Shown: positions 16,547-24,364 of the stretch, piece by piece
Numbering within the stretch: position 1 is the first letter of the stretch
How the letters are laid out: the number at the start of each line of letters is the position of its first letter
NCBI GenBank assembly: GCA_900770845.1
Contig: CAAGLS010000017.1
Coordinates: 1-34,298, forward strand
Length of the DNA: 34,298 bases
Source: an uncultured Prevotella sp.
GTDB lineage: Bacteria; Bacteroidota; Bacteroidia; Bacteroidales; Bacteroidaceae
Direction: 5' to 3'
Made by a program: the position numbers and the translations under genes
The notes under the pieces: model-generated
The model's database searches: none
What the model was told of the DNA's origin: nothing
The model's input: only the letters and a program-made list of their open reading frames with translations

Positions 16547-17338
16547 TTATAAGTTGTCTTTCTCGATGTCCTTGAAGTAGCGGTAGGTGCCCACCTTCAG
16601 CTCATCGGCGGCAGCCTCGTCGGCCACGATGACGGCGTGGGGGTGCTGTTGCAGGGCGCTGATGGTCCAGGCTTGGGTGACGGGTCCCTCCACGGCGGCC
16701 TGCAGGGCGCGTGCCTTGTTGTGGCCATTGACGAGAATCATCACCTCGCGGGCGTCCATCACAGTGCCCACTCCCACGGTGAGGGCGTGCTTGGGCACCT
16801 TGTCGACGTCGTTGTCGAAGAAGCGCGAGTTGGCGATGATGGTGTCGGTGGTGAGCGTCTTCACGCGGGTGCGGCTCGTAAGGCTTGAGAACGGCTCGTT
16901 GAAGGCGATGTGGCCGTCGGGGCCGATTCCGCCGATGAAGAGGTCGATGCCTCCCGCCTCCTTGATCTTGCGCTCATAGTTGGCGCATTCCTCGTCGAGG
17001 TCCTTGGCGTTGCCGTTGAGGATGTGGACGTTCTCCTTGGGGCAGTCCACATGGTCGAAGAGGTTGCGCGCCATGAAGGAATGGTAGCTCTCGGGGTGGG
17101 ACTCGGGCAGGCCCACATATTCGTCCATGTTGAACGTGACGACATTCCTGAACGACAGGCGGCCTTCCTGGCAAGCCTTGGCCAGGCGGGCATACATGCC
17201 CTCCGGGGAGGATCCTGTGGGGAGACCGAGAACGAAGGGATGGTCCTTTGTGGGTTGGAAGGCGTTGATGCGCCGGATGACGTAATTGGCTGCCCATTCT
17301 GACATCAGGGCATAGTTGTTTTCAATAATCAATCTCAT
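16547..17338 (-). CDS. nagB: Glucosamine-6-phosphate deaminase NagB
   Basis: A 263-residue enzyme converting GlcN-6-P to Fru-6-P and ammonia, linking amino-sugar catabolism to glycolysis. Numbering coincides with E. coli NagB: D72 in NMDEY, D141 and H143 in GIGPDGHIAFNEP, and E148 are all present, and the phosphate loop is GLPTGSSPEGMY. It lies 85 nt after a GH20 gene and 149 nt before the NagB-like/PIG-L fusion, all leftward. This suggests one GlcNAc-use unit: exported hexosaminidase, deacetylation, then deamination. No nagA or GlcNAc kinase is visible nearby. Confidence 0.97.
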   Translation of the reverse strand: MRLIIENNYALMSEWAANYVIRRINAFQPTKDHPFVLGLPTGSSPEGMYARLAKACQEGRLSFRNVVTFNMDEYVGLPESHPESYHSFMARNLFDHVDCPKENVHILNGNAKDLDEECANYERKIKEAGGIDLFIGGIGPDGHIAFNEPFSSLTSRTRVKTLTTDTIIANSRFFDNDVDKVPKHALTVGVGTVMDAREVMILVNGHNKARALQAAVEGPVTQAWTISALQQHPHAVIVADEAAADELKVGTYRYFKDIEKDNL

Positions 17339-17382
17339 CTGTAGCAGTATTTATGTTTGTAGATCTTCCTTTATATTAAGGT

Positions 17383-17417
17383 GGGAAGGGAAAGCGCCGT
17401 GGGGGCGCACCCTTCCC
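17383..17417. terminator. Stable hairpin between GH20 and nagB
   Basis: GGGAAGGG (17383-17390) pairs with CCCTTCCC (17410-17417), and GCGCC with GGCGC inside, with a small internal asymmetry. It sits 7 nt past the GH20 stop. The T-run (TTTATTTTTT) is on the plus-strand side, so on the leftward mRNA it may be an attenuator or an RNA-stability element. Confidence 0.45.
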
Positions 17418-17423
17418 ATCCCT

Positions 17424-19040
17424 TTATTTTTTCTGGGTGTTGTTCCAGAGCCTCTTGTTGTAGGCCACCTTGTAGGCGTCGTAGATGCGGCGCAGGCTGT
17501 TGGCGCGCTCGCGGAAGCTGCCGAAGTCCTTCTTGGCGGGCTGCATCCACTGCACCTCGGCCAGGGCGCCCATGCGCGGCAGCACCTGGTACTGGGCCAG
17601 CGAGGTGTAGCCGATATACTCTGTCCAGAGGTTGGCCTGCACGCCGATGATGTGGCTCTTGGCTGCGGCCGGAAGCGAGTCGGGGCAAGGCTCGAAGCTG
17701 TAGGTCTTCTCTATGGGCAGGTTGCCGCCGATGAGCAGCGGCTCGCCCCATTTGTCCTCGCCCTCGGCTGTCTGATAATAGTCGAAATAGTTGTAGTCGG
17801 TGGGCGACATGATGACGTCGTGGCCCCGCTTGGCGGCCTCGCTGCCGGGAGCCGCTCCGCGCCAGCTCATGATGATGGTGCTGTCGCTGAGGTTCTTCGA
17901 CTGCAGCACCTCATCCCATCCGATGATGCGGTGGCCATGGTCCTCGACAAACTTCTCCATCCTGGCTGTGAAATAGTTCTGCAGGTGCTTGATGTCCACG
18001 CCCTCACGCTTGGCCAGGGCCTGACACTTGGGGCATTTCTCCCAACTGGCCGTAGGGGTCTCGTCGCCGCCGATGTGGATTTCCTTGGCGGGGAAGATGT
18101 CCATGATCTCCTTCAGCACGTCTTGGCAGAACTGATAGGTCTTCTCATTGCCAAGGCACAGCACCTGGTCGCTCACGCCCCACATGCCCCACACCTTGTA
18201 GGGGCCGCCCGTGCAGCCCATGTCGGGATAGGCGGCCAGGGCGCCCATCATGTGGCCGGGCATATCGATCTCGGGTATTACGGTGATGTATCGCTCCGCG
18301 GCGTAGCGCACGATCTCGCGGGCCTCGTCCTGCGTGTAGTAGCCTCCGTAGGGAATGCTGTCATAGATTCCCGAGTTGCGCCCCAGCACGGTCATGTCGC
18401 GCTTGGAGCCCACCTGGGTCAGACGGGGGTATTTCTTGATTTCGATGCGCCAGCCCTGGTCGTCGGTGATGTGCCAGTGGAAGGTGTTCATATTGTGGAG
18501 GGCCATCAAGTCGATATACTGCTTCACGAAGCTCAGGGGGAAGTAGTGGCGCGCGCAGTCGAGCATCATGCCGCGATAGCCGAACCGGGGCGCGTCGCTG
18601 ATGACGGCGGCGGGCAGCTCTATCTGGGCCACGCCGGGCCGCAGGCTCTTGCGGAGGGTCTGGATGGCGTAGAACACACCGGCGGGAGTCTGGCCGCTGA
18701 GGGTGACGCGCTTGTCGCTGACCGTGATGCTGTAGCCCTCCTTCTGCCGGATTTTCTTGTCGAGTGCGAGCTGGATGTCTCCCTTGCGGTCGACGACGGC
18801 CAGCTTGATGCCCGTGTATTCCCTCACATAGTCGCGCAGGAACTCAGCGTCGCGCCTCAGGGCGGCGTCGTCGCTTGAGCAGGATATGGTGACGCCATCC
18901 TTCAATAGGAAAGGCTGGCCATTTTGCTGTTTGATGGTTTGGGGAAGAGGCACCACTTCATAGTCGGCCTGAGGCACCTGCGCGTGCAGGCTCAAGCTCA
19001 TCAGCGCCACACACGTGGCAAGAATAAGTCGAATTCTCAT
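17424..19040 (-). CDS. Exported beta-N-acetylhexosaminidase, GH20
   Basis: A 538-residue exported GH20 enzyme. The start at 19040 opens a signal peptide (MRIRLILATCVALMSLSLHA). The GH20b-like N-terminal domain covers about 24-150. The barrel starts at RFGYRGMMLDCARHYF, and the catalytic pair is D326-E327 in HIGGDETPT. WTEYIGY near the C-terminus is a typical active-site-edge motif. Unlike the GH20 at 340-2391 it has no discoidin domain and is the standard compact form. It heads the amino-sugar cluster with nagB and the fusion gene, so it probably supplies GlcNAc from host or microbial glycans. Upstream lie a TAATTTTGC promoter element and a 22-bp tandem repeat array. Confidence 0.95.
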   Translation of the reverse strand: MRIRLILATCVALMSLSLHAQVPQADYEVVPLPQTIKQQNGQPFLLKDGVTISCSSDDAALRRDAEFLRDYVREYTGIKLAVVDRKGDIQLALDKKIRQKEGYSITVSDKRVTLSGQTPAGVFYAIQTLRKSLRPGVAQIELPAAVISDAPRFGYRGMMLDCARHYFPLSFVKQYIDLMALHNMNTFHWHITDDQGWRIEIKKYPRLTQVGSKRDMTVLGRNSGIYDSIPYGGYYTQDEAREIVRYAAERYITVIPEIDMPGHMMGALAAYPDMGCTGGPYKVWGMWGVSDQVLCLGNEKTYQFCQDVLKEIMDIFPAKEIHIGGDETPTASWEKCPKCQALAKREGVDIKHLQNYFTARMEKFVEDHGHRIIGWDEVLQSKNLSDSTIIMSWRGAAPGSEAAKRGHDVIMSPTDYNYFDYYQTAEGEDKWGEPLLIGGNLPIEKTYSFEPCPDSLPAAAKSHIIGVQANLWTEYIGYTSLAQYQVLPRMGALAEVQWMQPAKKDFGSFRERANSLRRIYDAYKVAYNKRLWNNTQKK

Positions 19041-19072
19041 ATCAATTAAAGGTTGGTTTTTGTTTTCACCTG

Positions 19073-19080
19073 CAAAATTA
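19073..19080 (-). promoter_or_regulatory. -7 promoter element of the second GH20 gene
   Basis: TAATTTTG followed by C on the minus strand, 32 nt before the ATG at 19040. The -33 region is T-rich without a clear TTTG. Confidence 0.5.
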
Positions 19081-19183
19081 ATGGAAAACTGCGAGAAAAA
19101 AGATTCCAAATTGCTAAATTATATTCCCAATTTGTGAAAATCCTCTTTTGCGGCTCTCCTTGGCGGCATCGTTTGCCCCCGTC

Positions 19184-19315
19184 GTCCGTCGTTCGTCAAA
19201 CCATCGTCCGTCGTTCGTCAGACCACCGTCCGTCGTTCGTCAGACCACCGTCCGTCGTTCGTCAGACTGCCGTCCGTCGTTCGTCAGACCACCGTCCGTC
19301 GTACGTCAGACCACC
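19184..19315. repeat. Array 2: six tandem 22-bp units upstream of GH20
   Basis: Six consecutive units of exactly 22 bp (19184, 19206, 19228, 19250, 19272, 19294), each built on GTCCGTCGTTCGTCAGACCA with one to three substitutions. Degenerate copies (CGTCGTCT at 19333 and 19354) continue the pattern. It begins 144 bp upstream of the GH20 start. It has the same unit length as arrays 1 and 3 but a different sequence. An open frame crosses it but shows no protein-like features. The rest of the 443-bp gap holds the promoter at 19073, the palindrome at 19368 and the terminator at 19417. Confidence 0.92.
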
Positions 19316-19367
19316 GTCCCCGCACTTTGCTTCGTCGTCTCCGTGCGTTGCCGCGTCGTCTCTGTGC

Positions 19368-19385
19368 GTCAGACTACAGTCTGAC
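19368..19385. promoter_or_regulatory. Palindrome at the distal end of array 2, candidate operator
   Basis: GTCAGACT-AC-AGTCTGAC is a perfect 8-bp inverted repeat with a 2-nt AC centre. The same AC-centred geometry (GACA-AC-TGTC) occurs in arrays 1 and 3. A protein-binding role is inferred, not shown. Confidence 0.45.
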
Positions 19386-19416
19386 GTCCTCCCCTCCCCC
19401 GCCCCGCCCATCGGGC

Positions 19417-19460
19417 AAACAAAAAAAGGAGGCGGGCCGATGCTTGGGCCTGTCTCCTTT
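19417..19460 (-). terminator. Terminator of korAB
   Basis: On the minus strand AAAGGAGACAGGCC (from 19460) pairs with GGCCCGCCTCCTTT using two G-U wobbles, followed by a run of seven T (A-run at 19421-19427). It lies 24 nt past the korB stop. Confidence 0.8.
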
Positions 19461-19483
19461 AGTTGTTGCGGATGAGATGGCTG

Positions 19484-20488
19484 CTACTCCACCGTCCAAA
19501 TGTCGTTGGTCTCCAACAGCTCCATGAAGTTGTGGTAGGGCTTCTGGGCCTTCACCTCCTCTATCTGGTCGTTCACGGCCTGGTCGTAGGTGGGGGCCTC
19601 CACGTCGCGGATGATGCCAAAGGCCACGGGGAACCCATGCTCATTGTCCATCATGGCGAGCTTCAGCTGGAGCGTGTTGTCCTGGCAGTGGGCGTCGTGC
19701 ACCAGCACGTCGTCGAGGGTGTAGCCGTCCTTGCCAATCTCCACCACCTTCAGCCCGAAGCCCTCCTGCACGAGTCCATACTCATTGTTGGCCCCGAAAG
19801 TGAGCTTCTTCCCATGCTCCACATAGATGGCGTTCTTGGCGCGGCCTTCCTTGGTGTAGATGTTGTCCCAGGCACCGTTGTTGAAAATCATGCAGTTTTG
19901 CAGAATCTCGCATACGGCAGTGCCCTTATGGTAATAGGCGGCCTTGAGGATCTTGATGGTCTCCGGGCTGTCGTTGGCCGCCGCACGGGCGAAGAAGCGT
20001 CCGCGGGCGCCGAAGCAGAGCTCGGCCGGGCGGAAGGGGTCCTCCACAGTGCCGTAGGGGCTCGACTTGGAGACGAAGCCACGCGGCGACGTGGGCGAGT
20101 ACTGGCCCTTGGTGAGGCCGTAGATGCGGTTGTTGAGCAGGATGATGTTGATGTCCACATTGCGTCGGTTGGCATGGATGAAGTGGTTGCCTCCGATGGC
20201 CAGTCCGTCGCCGTCGCCCGAGATTTGCCAGATGGTGAGGTTGGGGTTCACCACCTTGGCTCCCGTGCAAACAGCGGCGGCTCGTCCGTGGATGGTCTGC
20301 ATGGCGTAGGTGCTGACATAGTAGGGCAAACGGCTTGAGCAGCCGATGCCAGAGATGACGGCCGTCTGGTAGGGCGGCACGCCTATTTCGGCCATGGCTT
20401 TCTGGAAACTGTTCAGAAAGAAGTGATCGCCGCAGCCCGGGCACCAGCGCGGCTGGCCTTTCTTGAAATCTTGTGCTGTTAGTTCCAT
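19484..20488 (-). CDS. korB: 2-oxoacid:ferredoxin oxidoreductase beta subunit (2-oxoglutarate type)
   Basis: A 334-residue TPP-binding subunit. WCPGCGDHF (15-23) is the conserved Cys-pair motif of the beta subunit. GDGDGLAIGGNHFIHA (91-106) with LLNNRIYGLTKGQ (117-128) forms the TPP/Mg site. With KorA it would oxidatively decarboxylate 2-oxoglutarate to succinyl-CoA using ferredoxin, or run reductively, a normal step in the incomplete TCA pathway of anaerobic Bacteroidetes. The start lies 2 nt after the korA stop, so the two are co-translated. A related 2-oxoacid such as pyruvate cannot be strictly excluded, but the alpha-gamma/beta layout favours the Kor type. Confidence 0.93.
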   Translation of the reverse strand: MELTAQDFKKGQPRWCPGCGDHFFLNSFQKAMAEIGVPPYQTAVISGIGCSSRLPYYVSTYAMQTIHGRAAAVCTGAKVVNPNLTIWQISGDGDGLAIGGNHFIHANRRNVDINIILLNNRIYGLTKGQYSPTSPRGFVSKSSPYGTVEDPFRPAELCFGARGRFFARAAANDSPETIKILKAAYYHKGTAVCEILQNCMIFNNGAWDNIYTKEGRAKNAIYVEHGKKLTFGANNEYGLVQEGFGLKVVEIGKDGYTLDDVLVHDAHCQDNTLQLKLAMMDNEHGFPVAFGIIRDVEAPTYDQAVNDQIEEVKAQKPYHNFMELLETNDIWTVE

Positions 20489-20490
20489 GA

Positions 20491-22395
20491 TTATAACACT
20501 TTAGAAATAAACGTACTGCCATTGTCTACATCGGCCTTGCCGTCGATGAGGGCGCAGAACTGGCTCACCAAGTCCTGCACGTTGAATGGCTGTCCCATAA
20601 CTTTGTTGTACTGATAAGGCACGAAGCCGTTGATGCGGCCACGCAGCAGGGCCACCAGCTGGCCGAGGTTCTGCTCTGCCACCACGCACTTCTTGTAGCG
20701 CAGCAGCACGTCGGCGGTGTTCTTCGGCAGCGGGTTGACATATCTGAACTGGGCAAGGGCCACCTTGTAGCCTCTTCGCCTCATTTCGGTCATGGCAGTG
20801 TGGAGGTGGCCGTAGGTGGAGCCGAAGCCTACGATGAGCAGGTCGGCGTCTTGCTCGTCGCCCTCCACCTCAAGGTCGGGCACGGGAATGTTGGCCACCT
20901 TGTTGTAGCGCAAGTGGTCCATCTTGTCGTGGTTCTCGGGCTCGGTGGATATGGCTCCCGTCTCGCCGTCCTTCTCCAGTCCGCCGAGGATGTGGCAGTA
21001 GCCCTCCGTGCCGGGAATGGCCCAGTAGCGGGCGCCGGTCTTCGGGTCGCGGGCGTAGGGCGTGTAGCTGTAGCGCTGCTTCTCGGTGGCGTAGTGGGGA
21101 TGGATGTCGGGAAGCTCGTCGATGTCGGGGAGCTTCCATGCCGACGAGCCGTTGGCGATGAAGGCGTCGGTCATCAGCGTCACCGGGGTGAGATGCTCCA
21201 AGGCGTACTTGGCGGCCATGTAGGCAGACATGAAGCAGTCGGTGGGGCTGGTGGCGGCGATCACCGGCATGGGGCTCTCGCCGTTGCGTCCGTAGATGAC
21301 CTGCAGCAAGTCGGTCTGCTCGCTCTTGGTGGGCAGTCCGGTTGAGGGGCCGCCGCGCTGCACGTCGATGACCACCAACGGCAGCTCATCGATCACGGCA
21401 AGGTTGATGGCCTCGCTCTTCAGGCAGATGCCGGGGCCGGAGGTGGAGGTCACGGCAAGCGCGCCGGCAAAGGCGGCTCCCACTGCTCCCGAGCAGGCCG
21501 AAATCTCATCCTCAGCCTGCACGGTGATGACGCCGAGCGACTTGTGCTTGGCCAGCTCGTGGAGGATGTCGGTGGCGGGGGTGATGGGGTAAGAGCCCAG
21601 ATAGAGCTTCAGCCCGGCCTTCTCGGCGGCGGCTATCAGGCCGTAGGCCGTGGCCTTGTTGCCGGTGATGTCCATATAGCGGCCGGGGCGCTTGTCCCTG
21701 GTCTCTATGCGGTAGGTGTTGGGCACGCTGCTGTGGGTGTTGGCTCCGTAGTCGTAGCCGGCCTGCACCACCTTCATGTTCCAGTCGGCCACGCCGGGCT
21801 TCTTGCGGAACTTCTCCTGCAGCATGTTGTTGACCAGGTCCAACTGGCGGTCGAAGAGCCAGCACACGAGTCCCAAGGCGAACATGTTGCGGCTCTTGAG
21901 CACCATCTTGGGGTTCATGTCGGGAGCTTCCTTGGCGGCGAGCTCCTTCACCATCTTCGTGATGGGGCAGGCCACAACGCGGTCGCTGTCGATTCCCAAC
22001 TCGCCCAAATAGTCGTCGGTGTTGAATTTGGCCTTCTTCAAGTCGGTAGGGCCGAAGGCGTTGGTGTCGATGATGATGGATGCCTGGGGCTTGGCGTGTT
22101 TGATTTGCGTTTTGAGCGCGGCGGCGTTCATGGCCACAAGCACGTCGCACTTGTCGCCCGGGGTGTAGACTTTGCCGGCCCCGATATGCACCTGATAGCC
22201 GCTTACGCCCGTGAGCGACCCTTGCGGAGCCCGGATGTCGGCGGGGTAGTCGGTGAATGTGGAGATACCGTTGCCTACAGTGGCGGAGATTGTCGAGAAG
22301 ATGGTTCCCGCAAGCTGCATTCCGTCGCCTGAGTCGCCCGAGAAGCGGACGACCACTTGGTCTAATTCTTTGATGTCAAGACCTTCTTTCTGCAT
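20491..22395 (-). CDS. korA: 2-oxoacid:ferredoxin oxidoreductase alpha subunit (gamma-alpha fusion)
   Basis: A 634-residue subunit in which the gamma domain (about 12-190: VVVRFSGDSGDGMQLAG, DYPADIRAPQGSLTGVSGYQ) is fused ahead of the alpha pyrimidine-binding domain. Alpha motifs include GNKATAYGL, LGSYPITPATD, EDEISACSGAVGAAFAG, and RGGPSTGLPTKSEQ. The usual length for KorA is about 610-630. The start at 22395 (MQKEGLDIKELDQV) was chosen because it matches the family; the frame upstream runs through the promoter. A good promoter (22479-22510) gives an 80-nt leader containing a hairpin. It works with KorB, encoded 2 nt downstream. Confidence 0.94.
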   Translation of the reverse strand: MQKEGLDIKELDQVVVRFSGDSGDGMQLAGTIFSTISATVGNGISTFTDYPADIRAPQGSLTGVSGYQVHIGAGKVYTPGDKCDVLVAMNAAALKTQIKHAKPQASIIIDTNAFGPTDLKKAKFNTDDYLGELGIDSDRVVACPITKMVKELAAKEAPDMNPKMVLKSRNMFALGLVCWLFDRQLDLVNNMLQEKFRKKPGVADWNMKVVQAGYDYGANTHSSVPNTYRIETRDKRPGRYMDITGNKATAYGLIAAAEKAGLKLYLGSYPITPATDILHELAKHKSLGVITVQAEDEISACSGAVGAAFAGALAVTSTSGPGICLKSEAINLAVIDELPLVVIDVQRGGPSTGLPTKSEQTDLLQVIYGRNGESPMPVIAATSPTDCFMSAYMAAKYALEHLTPVTLMTDAFIANGSSAWKLPDIDELPDIHPHYATEKQRYSYTPYARDPKTGARYWAIPGTEGYCHILGGLEKDGETGAISTEPENHDKMDHLRYNKVANIPVPDLEVEGDEQDADLLIVGFGSTYGHLHTAMTEMRRRGYKVALAQFRYVNPLPKNTADVLLRYKKCVVAEQNLGQLVALLRGRINGFVPYQYNKVMGQPFNVQDLVSQFCALIDGKADVDNGSTFISKVL

Positions 22396-22443
22396 AGCAT
22401 TATTTTTAGGTTGATGTTTTTGGTGTTCTTTTCTTTGTCTGAG

Positions 22444-22461
22444 GGGGAGGTTGTCCTCCCC
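22444..22461 (-). promoter_or_regulatory. Hairpin in the korA mRNA leader
   Basis: GGGGAGG (22444-22450) and CCTCCCC (22455-22461) form a perfect 7-bp GC-rich stem with a 4-nt loop. It sits within the predicted leader, 49 nt before the ATG. It could affect mRNA stability or translation; no riboswitch class was recognised. Confidence 0.4.
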
Positions 22462-22478
22462 GTGGCAGATGACAGATG

Positions 22479-22510
22479 CAAAAGTAATCCCTTTTTTCTT
22501 CTTGGCCAAA
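22479..22510 (-). promoter_or_regulatory. Promoter of korAB
   Basis: On the minus strand -33 TTTG (22507-22510), 20-nt spacer, and -7 TACTTTTG (22479-22486) followed by C. This is the best full match to the Bacteroidetes consensus in the window. Confidence 0.75.
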
Positions 22511-22677
22511 TAATCAGCTGCAAAAAACATCAAAATGTTACCCGCCGATTGGTTTTCCCCGTGTTTTCCATCTGCAACCGACTGAAAATGAACCGAAAGA
22601 AGACCTTCCGCCCACCATCCTGTCAGCCACAACTCAAGACCGGCCACCTCTACCCGCATGATTCATGGACATGATTC

Positions 22678-22765
22678 TATGAATATCCGCACTCATCCCA
22701 CCCGAAGGGGGGCCAAAGTCGAGCTTCCGTCTGCGGGGGCTGTGCAGGTAAGGTTAGGGCTGGCA
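22678..22765 (+). repeat. Dispersed repeat, B segment plus divergent A segment (copy 2)
   Basis: 22678-22707 contains ATCCGCACTCATCC and ends CCGAAG, matching 2597-2625 with a few changes. About 23 nt later CTGCGGGGGCTGTG and TTAGGGCTGG resemble a degraded A segment. The rest of the 482-bp korA-pncB gap holds the korA promoter and leader, plus AT-rich sequence before pncB in which no clear TAnnTTTG was found. Confidence 0.6.
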
Positions 22766-22877
22766 AGCAACTACGCATTATTATGAAACGTTTCTGCAAT
22801 ATTTCAATTGCCCGTTCGTTATCATCTTTATAAAACAACCAATAAAGAGCTGCTACAGATTCTTAGCATTCATCATT

Positions 22878-24089
22878 ATGAGACAAATCATTACCCACTT
22901 CACTGACGACGACCTCTATAAGTTCACCATGTGCTGTACCGTCATCGACAACTTCCCAAGAGCGCAGGTGAAATACAGCTTCAAGGACCGCGACGACACC
23001 CAATATCCCGACGGCTTCGACCAGTTGGTGATGGAACAGGTGAGATACCTTGAGAATGTGGTCATCACCGACGAGGAGATCGCCTTCATGCGCCGCAAGT
23101 GCAACTACATACCCGAGTGGTTCTATCCCTACTTGAAAGGCTTCCGCTACAGCGCCTCGTGGGTGAGGGTCAGCCTCGACGCAAACCACCACCTGCACAT
23201 CGACTTCGAGGGGGCATGGAGCGAGACCATCCTGCTTGAGGTGAAGGTGCTCGCCATCGTCTCCGAGCTCTACTATATGGTGACAGGCCAGGACAAGGTG
23301 GACTACGACGCCTACTACCGCAAGTCTTACCACAAGGCGGAGCGGCTCTTGGAAGCGGGCTGCATCTACACCGACTTCGGCACGCGGCGCCGGCTATCGC
23401 TTGAGGCTGAGGACGTGATGGTGCGCGCCATGAAGGACTGCTACCAGTCGAAGCCGTGGAAAGGCAGGTTTGTCGGCACAAGCAACGTGTGGCTCGCCAT
23501 GAAGCACGACCTCACTCCCGTGGGCACCATGGCCCACGAGTTCGTGTGCGCCATCGGTGGAATGTACGGCCCGCAGATGGCCAACCACCTGGCCATGGAG
23601 GCCTGGCGCAACACCTTCCGCGGCGCGCTCGGCACCTACCTCTACGACTCTTTCGGATGGGACATCTTCTCGCTCAACTTCAGCGAGGACTTCGCCAACC
23701 TCTTCAAGGGACTGCGCGTCGACAGCGGCGACAACCGCAAGGAGCTGCAGCGCATCGTAGAGAAATACAGGTCGCTCGGCGTGGACCCGAAGACCAAGCA
23801 GGTGATATTCTCCAACGCCCTCAACACCGACGAGGCCATCGAGGTGAAGCAGTTCGCCGAGAAGTACGTGCAGCCCTCGTTCGGCATCGGCACCCACTTC
23901 ACCAACGACTTCGAGGGCGTGAAGCCCATGAACATCGTCATCAAGCTCGTCGCCGCGAAGATTACGGAGGCCTGGCCCTACTACAACGAGACCTGCAAAC
24001 TGAGCGAGGACGAGGAGAAGCACATCGGCGACCCTGCCGTGATCAAGCGCTTCCAGGACGCCCTGCACTGGAAAGAAAGGGAAATGTAG
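22878..24089 (+). CDS. pncB: Nicotinate phosphoribosyltransferase PncB
   Basis: A 403-residue enzyme that makes nicotinate mononucleotide from nicotinate, PRPP and ATP in the NAD salvage (Preiss-Handler) pathway. The N-terminus HFTDDDLYKFTMCC is the family signature. H220 in GTMAHEF is the histidine phosphorylated by ATP in this family. LRVDSGDNRKEL (279-290) and QPSFGIGTHFTND (332-344) are PRPP/active-site motifs. Length and start agree with bacterial PncB. It stands alone between korAB (divergent) and a strong hairpin downstream. Confidence 0.96.
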   Translation: MRQIITHFTDDDLYKFTMCCTVIDNFPRAQVKYSFKDRDDTQYPDGFDQLVMEQVRYLENVVITDEEIAFMRRKCNYIPEWFYPYLKGFRYSASWVRVSLDANHHLHIDFEGAWSETILLEVKVLAIVSELYYMVTGQDKVDYDAYYRKSYHKAERLLEAGCIYTDFGTRRRLSLEAEDVMVRAMKDCYQSKPWKGRFVGTSNVWLAMKHDLTPVGTMAHEFVCAIGGMYGPQMANHLAMEAWRNTFRGALGTYLYDSFGWDIFSLNFSEDFANLFKGLRVDSGDNRKELQRIVEKYRSLGVDPKTKQVIFSNALNTDEAIEVKQFAEKYVQPSFGIGTHFTNDFEGVKPMNIVIKLVAAKITEAWPYYNETCKLSEDEEKHIGDPAVIKRFQDALHWKEREM

Positions 24090-24147
24090 CCCCCTCACGC
24101 AACCAACAGCCCCTTTCACGCTTGGCGGAAGAGGCGCTCACAGCATC

Positions 24148-24191
24148 ACAGCCCCTACGGACGGAACATTCCCAACGTCCGTAGGGGCTGT
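24148..24191 (+). terminator. 16-bp hairpin downstream of pncB
   Basis: ACAGCCCCTACGGACG (24148-24163) and its exact complement (24176-24191) are separated by a 12-nt loop, 58 nt after the pncB stop. There is no U-run, so it may be a processing or stability hairpin rather than an intrinsic terminator. Confidence 0.6.
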
Positions 24192-24216
24192 CGCTTCAAG
24201 AAATCCGCTGTCTCGC

Positions 24217-24364
24217 GAGGCCCGCTGCCCAGGAGGTCCGTTCCTCGCGAGGTCCGCTGCCCGGGAGGTCCGCTGCCCGGGAGGTCCGCTGCCCTCAGCG
24301 GACATCCAACGGACACTTCGAGAGATTCACCGCCTCGCGAGGTCCGCTGCTCTCAGCGGACATC
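24217..24364. repeat. 16-bp tandem repeats and duplicated hairpin
   Basis: Five units of 16 bp (24217, 24233, 24249, 24265, 24281) are built on GAGGTCCGCTGCCCGG; units 3 and 4 are identical. The last unit runs into CAGCGGACATC, forming the stem GTCCGCTG/CAGCGGAC with loop CCCT (24284-24303). The same 26-nt segment with loop CTCT recurs at 24339-24364. Remaining sequence up to 24711 holds a minus-strand terminator and ATTC(A/G)TG-type short repeats near 24560-24655. No gene is supported. Confidence 0.85.

Noticed and set aside
17316..18878. 520-codon open frame on the plus strand
   Set aside because: Antisense to the GH20 gene with its intact catalytic motif; no recognisable domain.
19184..19315. 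Possible CRISPR array
   Set aside because: Units are directly adjacent with no variable spacers and no cas genes nearby.
19053..19475. 140-codon open frame through the 22-bp repeats, encoding a repetitive Ser/Arg/Pro peptide
   Set aside because: 22 is not a multiple of 3, so each frame reads a 66-bp super-repeat; there is no start context or protein-like flanks, and the repeat explains the open frame.
22396..22877. Possible NAD-related riboswitch before pncB or small RNA gene
   Set aside because: No recognisable conserved riboswitch core or tRNA-like fold; only repeats, the korA promoter and AT-rich sequence were seen.
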